Shown here: positions 43,877-54,100 of the stretch, one piece after another
Layout: each line of letters starts with the position of its first letter
Position numbering within the stretch: the first letter of the stretch is position 1
DNA from: Clytia hemisphaerica
Lineage: Eukaryota > Cnidaria > Hydrozoa > Leptothecata > Clytiidae
DNA: 64,000 nucleotides
Direction of reading: 5' to 3'
NCBI GenBank assembly: GCA_902728285.1
Contig: CACVBU010001379.1
Coordinates: forward strand, 124,001 to 188,000
The notes under the pieces: model-generated
Databases searched by the model: none
Told to the model about the DNA's origin: nothing
The model's input: only the letters and a program-made list of their open reading frames with translations
Made by a program: the position numbers and the translations under genes

Positions 43877-45854
43877 AAGATTGGACCATTCCAGAATTTG
43901 TCCGTAACTAACAGGACAGGAGGCGTATCAGTGTAGCTGGAACATCGATATCAGTCGATATTCCAGGGTTAGAAAAAGCTAATACCTGTTATCTTTTCTC
44001 TTTAAAGAATCAACAAGCCATCAACATCGATAAATTCAACACATTTCCTCAGAAACTTTTAAAATCATCTGCCATTATGACTTTCTTGAAGCCATTCCGA
44101 AATGAACCAATCGGGTTATGTATCGGAATTCCTATGGGAGTTCCTTTCCGAAATTTGTAAAATAGCTAAGTCGGCAAAAAAACTTTTCCCGGGGGTTTGA
44201 GGAAAAACGGAACTGCTATCATTTGTTTTTTATTTAACCAGATATTCAAATTTGGGCTCAAATATACTTAAATAAATAAGTTAATATTGAATTGAATTGA
44301 ATTGAATAATATTCAATATACTATTTGTATCTCTTAGAAAATAAACACTTACAAAACGACATTGTTTATCATTTGGAATACCCCCGTATTTGAATCATTC
44401 TATTGTGGGCGCAAAAAAGGGCGGAAACTAAGTAGCACCCTCAGTGCAAGATTGCCGCCTCATCTTTATTCGCCTGCGAGAGAATGCGAGCTAATCATTA
44501 TTTTCTTGCGCGCTCAAGGGAAAAGGAAAGTGATCGATATTCTTTGAAGGAAAAACGTCAGAAACAAACCCAAAGACCAAAAGATGTATTTTGTTGTTGA
44601 GAATCAATCCTTTGAAGATGAAAAATTTTTTGCTTTGCATTTTTTTCGGAACGCTGAAAAACTCTAATTTCGATCTTCCTTTAAGGAGGTTGCGAGATTT
44701 GGTTTAGCGAGGCAAAAATCGCTAAAAAGCTGGTAAAATCGTAATCCTCAAAAATCGAAGTTCCAGCCTCACTGCGTATGACATTGGATATTCGATGGCA
44801 AAAGTTTTCACCAAAATTAAAAACAGAAAAAAAGAGGGAAATTTCTGACACATTTTGTGAAAGTATATGGTATAATAGGGTGCGCATATACATGCATGGA
44901 TTTTCATTACATTGGAATTTCCGACCACCACTGGAAAAGAGGCTAGAAAAATTTTTAAGATGTACGTCGTCTGAAAAAATTTTCTGGAATGGCCCGCCAT
45001 TCATTTAGCTTGTGAAAGTCACCGTCGCTGCCCATTCATTCCATTCATCATATTTACAAAGTAATTGACGATTGAAGGGGCAGGTGAATTTCTTTGATCT
45101 TTAACTATTTTCTTTTGTTCCATTACAGCAATTTCTTAACTAAATCAAGCCCAAAACAAAATCGCACAGAAAGCTGGAAGCCAGACGCCAGATAGATTGT
45201 TGTTGTAGTAAATAAATGTTAATATGATATGATTAGAACCTTTATATTCCAACCACACTCTGTGCAGACTACTGTAGGTAGCTATTTATCTGAGCTGAGA
45301 AGCATGCCACATGTGATTATAAAATCACAATTCCCTATTAATATATAGATAATCAAATTCTGATTATTTTGCAAAACATGTTATAAAAAAGATCTAGAAA
45401 GTACTTACGTAACGCAGTCTTGGACATTTTGAAATTTTGGCTGATTCACAAAAATATTTTGTACTTTGATTTTGTTTACATTTTTAAAGCTCTGTCTATA
45501 TGTCACTATCCGGTAAAATACAGAATGCTAGCGAGGCTTACAAGAGAAGACTTTTTTGGTTCTGCGAATAACACTTTATAACCCTATCTACACGCATTCA
45601 AAAATTGTAATGGAAAAAGATTGAAAAAAGGGAGCAGAATGGCAGAAGAACTAAACAAAGTTTTTTACAGTTTTTTTTTCTGGAAAGGTCAAACAACTGG
45701 AGCATTAACGAGAGCCACTGAACATTGTAAAGGTCAGTGGGCAGACCAGGAAGAGAAGGAAGACAGGGTTGCCCCATTGCCATTGTATTATTTCATTCCA
45801 TCCATTGGCATAGACCTTTTTTGAATCAAAGAGAGAGGCGGCCACCCTGGTTGA
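43877..45854. other. Unrecognised region with one microsatellite
   Basis: About 2 kb in which I find no supported gene; short open frames on both strands at 44681-45008 overlap each other and have no recognisable domain. An ATTGA pentanucleotide repeat lies at about 44285-44306. Confidence 0.35.
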
Positions 45855-45972
45855 ATAATTATGTAGTCCAGCAGAAGAACAATGATAAAATCATGCATAA
45901 TTATTACAATATACATGATACAGTAATTATGCATGGCTCTATCATTGATTTTATGGCTGGACTACATAATCA
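45855..45972. repeat. Palindrome ending in ATTATGTAGTCCAGC
   Basis: Arms of about 50 bp share ATTATGTAGTCCAGC, AATGATA and CATGCATAATTA in inverted form, with a centre of about 15 bp. The sequence just to its right (TCAGTCAGGCACATCC, GGCAAATGAACGGGG) returns inverted at about 48413-48455, so it may be the edge of a larger element. Confidence 0.7.
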
Positions 45973-46079
45973 GTCAGGCACATCCCTGGCAAATGAACGG
46001 GGGTATTTTTCACTTCTTCTATTCTATTTCTATCTATTTGGTTGAGTTGCAGGAGGCTTTAGAGGCCTATTCTCGCAAC

Positions 46080-46265
46080 TATAGACGCTTACTAATGAGC
46101 GTCCCGTCAGCACCTTGAACTGACTACCCAATTCGCCTCACATGGCATGGGTTGACCCGGGCGAAGGAATGTTCACTTGCCAAGGGAACTGCCGTAAGTG
46201 GGAATCGAACCCTGGCCGCCTGCACAGATAGCGACTCCAGAAGTCACGCAACTATCGTTGACGTC
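46080..46265 (-). repeat. tRNA-derived SINE-like sequence
   Basis: On the minus strand GGTTCGATTCCC is a perfect B box, but the preceding part does not fold as a complete tRNA and the A box is weak. A shorter tRNA-like head is present at about 47825-47870 (minus strand, TAGTATAGTGGTAG). Confidence 0.5.
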
Positions 46266-46505
46266 AAACCAAATGTTTCATTTTTCCGTGAACTTTGAAC
46301 CCTTCTAACTTTTCTTCTATGTATGCTAAAGCGTTCCGGTTTTTACTAAAAGAAAGCCCGTGATCTTAGCTTTCCAGCAGTATATAACACTGTGGACACA
46401 CACGGGCTAGACGGCAAATTGGTAAAATGCCAAACGTTTTGCAACATTTTGAAAATTGTTTGCCGACGGGAGAAAAGAAATTTGCAACTTTCGAAGAATA
46501 AATGT

Positions 46506-47050
46506 CCAGACGGTGTCAATCGAACGAATCGAACGCCGAATCAATCGAACGCAATTGAACGCAATCGAATAATTGCAATTCGATTGTTGAACGCAATCGA
46601 ATCGCAATCGAATATTACCCAGGATTTGCTGTTCGATTGCTTCGATTACGTTCGATTGTATTCGATTACGTTCGATTGATTCAATTGTATTAGATTTTAT
46701 TCGCTTTAGTATGGTACTTAAGCGCTCGGCCGCCCACGCTAAGAAGCTCTAACAGAGTGATCCAATTTAATTTAATCGCAATCAAACTCATCGTACATAA
46801 TCGTAATCGAACGATATTGAAGATTAATCCAATGTAATTGACATCAATCGAACCAATCGAACATAGTCAACAATCAATCGAACCAATCTAACCTTACTCG
46901 AACGCAATCGAATATTACCCAGGAATCGGCCGTTCGATTGAGATTCGATTACGTTCGACAATCGAATCGCAATTATTCGATCGCGTTCGATTACGTTCGA
47001 TTGGTTCGATTGCGATTTTTGTTCGAAGTTGTTCGATTAACACCGTCTGG
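46506..47050. mobile_element. TCGATTG-rich inverted-repeat element with AAATGT duplication
   Basis: Ends CCAGACGGTGTCAATCGAAC and inverted CCAGACGGTGTTAATCGAAC are flanked by AAATGT on each side (46500-46505, 47051-47056). The interior is a dense set of AATCGAACGCAATCGAATA words in both orientations around about 70 bp of unrelated sequence. Non-coding. Confidence 0.85.
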
Positions 47051-47056
47051 AAATGT

Positions 47057-48151
47057 GTCTGGAAATGGAGGAAAAAGTAATTGGAGGCTGAAACTTTGTA
47101 TGTTTATCAGAAAAAGGGTGAGGAATTCAAAAATCACATTCGCTAATTCTAGTTCTTTCATTTTCATGTAGTTTTTTTAACTTTTTTGCTTCTTTAGCAT
47201 GGGAATGTCCCAAAAAAAAGTTTTTATTTCTGCCGAAATGGATTTTCTTTTCATTTGGGGTTTCTACTTTCAGAAAAACTTATTCTCTACTCATAAGTTT
47301 TTGTTCCTCCATTTCCAGAGGCCCCTTGAAAATGGGTCCTACCACCTTTTTTGACTCATTTCAACCTTTTCCAAGCTATTTTCTTCAAAAACAAAAATAA
47401 AACAATGCAATGTCTTCTTTTTTCAAAAAAAGATATATCTTTCGTTATTTTGATAAATATACTAAATATTTTACAAATATTTTTATATAATAATATTTTA
47501 GCACCATCAAAGAATTCTTCCTCCAAATTTGAGGTCTCTAGCTACCCTAGAAAAAGAGATATGCAAAATTTAAGAAGCATGACTGGAAAATTTCTTTTTT
47601 TTCTTTTTTGACACATTTTTCGAATTTTTCCAAGCTATTTTCCTAACCTTTTTTTTGACATTTTTAGTCAAATTTTTGACACTAAAATTTGAATATCTTT
47701 ACAACCACTTATCCTCTGGAGGCCTATGACCCCTCATTTTCTTTCTTTTTCAAAGCTCTACAAGATAGGATAGATTTTGAAAAAAAATTTGAAATTTGAA
47801 AAATCTTCTGGAGTTGCTAGCACAGAAGCCAAGGTCGACTACCACTATACTACGGCACTTGCGACCATTGGCAAATGAACGGGGTTGAAAACTGAAAGTG
47901 ACGTAATAGCGCGCCAAATACCCAGTTTAATTGAACCGGGTTGGAAATATTTTGCTTCATTTCAAAGAACTGCATAGATGAAATTTTTTTTCCATGGGGC
48001 AATTTTGTCTTCGAAGATTGTTCCCAGTTTTCTTCCTTTTTTCCCTTTTTCAGTTTGAAGTTCATTTTTATTCATTTTCACGCTTTTAGCCTGAGACGTC
48101 CTATCTCATTTACACTGGGTGACGAATACCCCATGCAAATGCTTACCCACG
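47057..48151. other. AT-rich spacer
   Basis: No gene recognised. Contains a degraded SINE head near 47825-47870 and the block GGCAAATGAACGGGG (about 47872) that recurs inverted near 48416. Confidence 0.35.
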
Positions 48152-48409
48152 ACCCTGGACACCTCCGTACATTGCACGGTGGAGTCCGGTGGGCGTCCGG
48201 TGGGTGTACAGTGGGCGTAGCTTAACCTATTTTTACCACCGTAAATGTCCCACCGTACACGAAAAATACCGTCGTACATTGTACGGTGGGAAGTCGATCT
48301 GTGACAATTCCGTGTACGGTGGGATTCTGTACGGTGTTTTCGATCTTACCTAAAATGCCACCGGACGCCCACCGGACTCCACCGCGCAATGTACGGCGGT
48401 GTCCAGGGT
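48152..48409. mobile_element. MITE with ACCCTGGACACC ends and GTCCGGTGGG repeats
   Basis: Inverted arms of about 52 bp begin ACCCTGGACACC(T/G)CCGTAC and include GGTGGAGTCCGGTGGGCG in both orientations. The centre has CCCACCGTAC/GTACGGTGGG motifs. Much more GC-rich than its surroundings. Confidence 0.8.
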
Positions 48410-49294
48410 CTTGCTTACCCCGTTCATTTGCCAGGATGTGCCTGACTGATAATTATTCAACAGGACGTCCTCTTTGAAAAAAGGTCTATTGCATTGCATG
48501 GTTGATTCAAAAGGGACATTTTGTGAATTTTACTTCTTAGTTCTTCTTATTGCAATTGGGACTAATTTGATCAAATTTCTATCTTTCTAGGGGCAAAAAG
48601 TTGAAACTTTCCTATTTTTCCGACTTGTAGTGGGACTGAAGTTTGATTTTCTGATTTTTCCAACCCTTACAGAGACTGCCATGTTTTAAAAAAAACACCC
48701 TTAAGGTTTAAGGGGGCACTCACATAACGATTCTTCCCTCGACTAGGTATAACGTCAAATTGATGCAAAGGGGTGGGGGTTAGAGCAGTCAGGGCCTCCT
48801 TTCATTTCTTTTATATTACGCAAACGGCAGTGTGTGCTAAATTATTTTGGTTTCACTTTCGATTTCAAACAAACGTTGTAGCAACAACAGGGCGCGCTCG
48901 TACATAAAATTCAAAAAAAATACCGATCATCGTATAGAGCACTAAAAAATACCCCCTTTCTATGTTTAGTTTGTTCTACCTTGGATTATTAGTGAAAATA
49001 TATTCAAAAAACCTTTGTCCGCTATCAGCCCGCGCGGTAAACTTTGTCCGCTTCAATTCTTAGATAATGAATAAGAGGAGGCACTACTGGGTCAGAAACT
49101 GTTCGATTCAGACCCACGAACGTTTTTCCATGCGTGACCCCGTGACGAATGCTTATGAATTCTTTTAATAGAAGCGTTCGTCACAAACGGGAAACCGCTT
49201 GTGACGAACAGTTTTTAAAGAAATTTTAAATTTTAAAAAAATTTGAAAAATCTTCTGGAGTTGCTAATTATGACATCATTAAATATGTCAATGT
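48410..49294. other. Unrecognised spacer
   Basis: No supported gene. A block AAAAATCTTCTGGAGTTGCTA near 49247 also occurs near 47801, suggesting a dispersed repeat. Confidence 0.35.
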
Positions 49295-50195
49295 CCAGGG
49301 GATGTCAATCAAAATTTTCGATTGTCGAACCAAACCAAAGTCAATCGCAGATTTACATCAATTATTTTAAGATTGATTTGGTTCTATTGTACTCAATTGG
49401 CTTCGATTGATTCAGTCAATCACTTCGATTGGTTTCGATTATATCAGAGTGATTGATCGAACAATCGAAACCAATCGAAGTGATTTATCGAATCCAATCG
49501 AAGACGATCGAAGATTTGCATCTTTTTCCCATTTTGCAGGGCTCGAAATAACGGTCGGACATCGGACATTGTCCGACCCAATTGCTGAAATGTCCGACCC
49601 AAATCGATTCTAGTCGGACATCATGTCCGACCCAATTACTTTCGGTGCCTTCAAAAAATTTGTCAGATGCGTTGTGAAATTTCCAAAAGAAATTATAATT
49701 TACATAGAATTAGTAACTTCTTAATATTTACACACAAAAACTCTCAAAGTTGCGATCATTAGTGTTAGATATTAATTTTGTGTGATGCTTTTTCTCAACA
49801 AATGAAAGCATTCTTCAAGTAAAAATCATGGGCTTCTGACCATTAATTGGCATTTGTTTAGCTTCTTCGTGATCAATGAAGATATTCTATCAGAAGCTTG
49901 TATTATACTTGAAATATACCCCACATAAAAATCAATCGGACATGTCCGACCCATTTTACTTTAAAAGCCTTAGGACATGTCCGACCCAAATCAATTTTTG
50001 ATCGGACAATGTGTCCGACCACCTAAATATCGTTATTTCGAGCCCTGTTTTGATTGAATTCGATTGTTCGATCAATCACTTCGATTTACTTCGATTGATT
50101 CGAACAATCACTTCGATTTACTTCGATTGAATTTGATCGATTCGATCGATTCGACTCCAAATCGAATTCGATTGAGTTCAATTGACATCCCCTGG
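49295..50195. mobile_element. Related TCGATTG-rich element with CAATGT duplication
   Basis: Inverted ends CCAGGGGATGTCAAT are flanked on both sides by CAATGT. The interior is rich in TTCGATTG and CAATCGAA words as in 46506-47050. It is interrupted by a complete hAT-like MITE (49537-50047). Without that insertion it would be about 390 bp. Confidence 0.85.
49537..50047. mobile_element. hAT-like MITE with CAGGGCTCGAAATAACG ends
   Basis: Inverted ends CAGGGCTCGAAATAACG, subterminal ATGTCCGACCCAA repeats in both orientations, and TTTTG on each side. CAGGG termini with subterminal repeats are typical of hAT non-autonomous elements; only five bases of the usual eight-base duplication are evident. 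Confidence 0.8.
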
Positions 50196-51060
50196 CAATG
50201 TCAATTCAACGCCCGTTAAAGAAAATAATTTGTAAACAGTACTTTTTAACGTGAAATTTAGAAATACGTACAAAAAAAGAATCAAATTTAAATATTTGTT
50301 TTCTATCTAGATTATATTAGCGTTAGAATACGGTAAATTTTCACTTATTTATTTTGGTTTCCGTGATAAAAAGAAAGTCTTTATTGTGAACTTTGAGCAT
50401 GCTTATCGAGGTATATATACTTCCGTTCCACATACTGCCGGATGTAAGATTGATGGGATTGAACACTGAATTTTTTTACTTTTGATTGAAAATAAAGGTT
50501 TAATCTAATATTTATTAAGATTTATGAACTATTTGAATTAGGTGCTTTGAAACCCAAAAGTTGATAGACACTTTATCTCTATTTTTTTGAAAATACTCTC
50601 AGTTGAAAATGAAAGTATCAAGGGAACAAGCAACATTAAAAGTAATCACATTTATAGGCTATCAATTAAAAGAGCTTATTCAACCCCAAAAACAAATAAA
50701 GAAATTGTAGAGAACGTCAAACTGAAAACCTACATTTCAAGGTTCACCTACAATTTGGGGTGCAGACAGTGTACTTGAAGTTGTTTTTGTAGAAGTGTAA
50801 TGCTGGGTTTTTAATGGTTAAATGTGAATGACTTTTAGAAATCCTTTTGAAGGATATTTATATGTCAATTGAACTGTTCATTCTTACTCAATAGAACATT
50901 TTTAAATTGAATGATAGTTGTTTGATTACCACACCCCATCAAATAGTAATCAAATCGAGAAGTTGCATAGATCGGAACTTTTTTTATACTTTCTGTCTAT
51001 TGCCATTTTACCCTAAATGTTGTTTTTTTTGGAGCTATAAAAGCTAGCTTAACTTCAATA
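50196..51060. other. Region upstream of DCTN1
   Basis: No gene recognised. A TATA-like GGTATATATAC lies near 50410, about 700 bp before the coding start, and may or may not be a promoter element. Confidence 0.35.
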
Positions 51061-51078
51061 AAAATTATTTATTTATAG
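51061..51078 (+). promoter_or_regulatory. Splice acceptor before DCTN1 (candidate trans-splice site)
   Basis: AAAATTATTTATTTATAG ends at 51078, 43 bases before the start codon. No upstream coding exon is visible. Confidence 0.4.
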
Positions 51079-51121
51079 ATATAATAAAATTGATAAAGCT
51101 TAAAAAGCAACAGGCCTAACA

Positions 51122-54100
51122 ATGGCTGCTTTTGTTCCAAAAAATGGAATGCGTGTTGAAGTTATTGGAAAAGGGCTGATAGGTAAGCTAGCAAATATTA
51201 TCTTTATTGTCAAGAATCACCTCTCCTATTTTGAAAAAATGATCTTAGTTATGTTTACCATGGTGAAGATTTCAAACAGTTCTTTTGTACTGTTTTTAAC
51301 AGCCAAATTACCCAATTCTGAAATTGCGTTTTGAAACTCAATATTTAGAGAAATTTCAATTTCTTAGTCTAAGAAATGAGCATTATGCATTTGCTTTCAG
51401 AGAAATTATTTGCCTTATTCATCTGGCTTTATTCATCAATATGTTAAACAGTTATTTTCTTTTCAAAGGGAAAGTGTCAGTTGTTTGCTAATTTTATGCT
51501 GATGCTTTTTAGAAAATTTTTTACCTCCACCAAAACTTTGTTCTAATTAGGGAAATGGGCAAAAATTTCACCTGTTTGCCCATACATCACCAAAGGCTAA
51601 GAATGTTTTCAACCTCTTTCTCTTAGGTACTGTCAGTTATGTTGGTATGACTGCATTTGCTGCTGGCAAGTGGATTGGTGTCGCTTTAGATGAAGCTAAA
51701 GGAAAGAATGATGGAAGTGGTAAAGATCTAATTGCTAACCCTAACTGCTTCAAATAATATAGATTTGGAAGTAACTTAAGTTTTCTTAGCCAGTGGTTTA
51801 TGTTAAGAAAGTCTTGAGAGTTTAGTGAGCATCCAAGTGTAAAGCTATTATAACCTTGAGCTACATAATTTTAACTCCATTGCTTGCTTGGATGGTATAT
51901 GCACATGATATAGATGTATTTCTAATTTTAAATTTTTAAGATCGTTAGTTGAAAACCTGTTGTATAATGTGACCAATTTATAAAGTACCCTAATCTTGCA
52001 TTAAATTTCATTCTCTAGTCCAAGGAAAGAAGTATTTTGAGTGTCCACCAAACCATGGAATCTTCGTGCGCCAAACACAAATCACAGAACTGGTTGACGA
52101 TCCAAAGGTAGAAGAAGCCATCAAATCTCCTCGGTCTAGTATGATTCCACCCTCCACTGGTGCCTCCCGTATAAGTGGTTTGCGCAAACCAGGATCTAGT
52201 AGTGGTATACCACCTAAAGGGGCTTCATCTCCTTTACCATCAAAACTTGCAGCACCAGCCTCTTCAAATCCCAAGCCAGGGAATGAGTCTGGAATGAAGC
52301 CCCCTGGCTCCTCTCTGAGGCAACCATCAGGGCTTAAGGCACCTTCAGTGTCAAGCCCACCACCTCCAGCACCATCATATAACCAAGCACTAAAACAACC
52401 ATCTACTAATCCATCACCTTCCTTAAAGCAACCAGGTCTTCGAAAACCATCTCCCACAAGCCCACCTCCATCTAAACCTGCATCGTCCCTTAAAAAGCCA
52501 TCCACTTCTAGCCCAACACCACTTAAAACAGAAAGTTTAAAGCAACCCTCTGTTGTGAAAAGTGAACTAAAGGTAAGTAGTGTGCATAACAAAGGTTTGT
52601 ATGTATTCGCTCTTTTGTCCTGTCATTGTAAAGCGTTTGTCATGCTAAAAGTGTAAAGAAATTTGAATGTTTTTAAACAATTTAAACCATACATACAGTG
52701 GAGTCTCTATAACTCGAACTGGACAGGGAACACAAGTTTGTTTGAGTTTAAGAGACTTTCCAGTTATAGAGGTTCGAGATAAAGGGACTCTACTATAGTA
52801 ATAGTACTAAAAATAAAAGTAATATTCATGATGATTTTTTTATCAAACTACTTCTTAAATTTTAGGTTGTTCCTTAAGAGCCACATTCTCTAAGAACCAG
52901 GTGGTTTTGGACAATTTTGTTAGTATGAAATTTTGTTTGCCTTCATTTTTGGATATTTGGTAGACAATAGTGAAAAACTCAGAATCCCAAAATTTTGGGT
53001 CCCAAAAATCCATAATGGATTGCTTGAGGGCAAGTTGAAATTTTGGACTTTTTTTGCCCAGTGTAAAAGTCTGATTTTGAGAGAAAAAAATTTTTGGCTT
53101 AATTTTTCTCAAATCTGCTCATAGATCACATGGGTATTATTTTTGTTCCTGAGGAACAATTAACAGTTTTTCCCAACATTAGTCGCAACTCTTGAATAAT
53201 CGAGGCAAATATCGCACTTTTTGTGATTTGCACCTTCTTGTAGAGCCTGTAGAGCCCAGCCAGGTTGAGTGAAATACTTCAAATTTTCAACATTTGATCT
53301 TTGTTAGTTGGTGAACACTTTTTGCCAAAAATAAAATTCCTAGAATGCTCCAAGGCTGAATAATTGAGGTTTAAATTTGTTAAAAAGTGAGTTTTTTCCA
53401 TATCTAGGCCGCCATTATGAAAAATGCGATTAAGGTCACATGGGTTTTTTTGGATTTTTTGACACTTTATTGTGAGTACTTTTAGAAAATCAAAAGAAAC
53501 CCATGTGACCTTAGTTGCAACTTGAAATATTTCCTCTCAAAGTCAGACTTTTACACTTGGCAAAAAAAGTCCAAAATTTCAACTTGCCCTCAAGCCGCCA
53601 TTATGGATTTTTGGGACCCAAAATTTTGGGATTCTGAGTTTTTCACTATTGTCTACCAAATATCCAAAAATGAAGGCAAACAAAATTTCATACTAACACC
53701 ACCCACCTGGTTCTTAGATAATGTGGCTCTTAAAAGCTCAAAGTAGATCCAAGTAAAAACTCATTACTGAAATATATCCGTTTTCTTTATTTGAAAATAT
53801 TATTTTATCAATAAATCTTTGTTTTTTGTTGTAATATTTTGTATATATACGTAAACACCCATACATCATACACATATACAAGGCTTTTTCGTTTATAAGT
53901 TTATGTTAAACCCACGGTTATGCACACTGCTTCCTTTAAAAGCTTTTTATTTTGTAACAAACTTTCCAACACATAAACACACTGACACATCTTTTGTTTA
54001 TAATTTACTCTATACAATCCTGTTTCTGATATTCCAGGCACTTATTTATCTTCATTTTTATGTTCCCATTTTAGACTGAACCTGTTTCTCCGCCTCCGTC

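Noticed and set aside
44681-45008. Overlapping frames of 76-107 codons on both strands
   Set aside because: No recognisable domain, codon pattern or splice signals; opposite-strand frames of similar length suggest chance.
46140-46260. Second tRNA gene candidate (GGTTCGATTCCC)
   Set aside because: Only the B box is convincing; no complete cloverleaf can be drawn by eye.
52008-52592. 194-codon minus-strand frame
   Set aside because: Exact shadow of DCTN1 exon 3, whose low-complexity Pro/Ser/Lys codons leave the antisense frame open.
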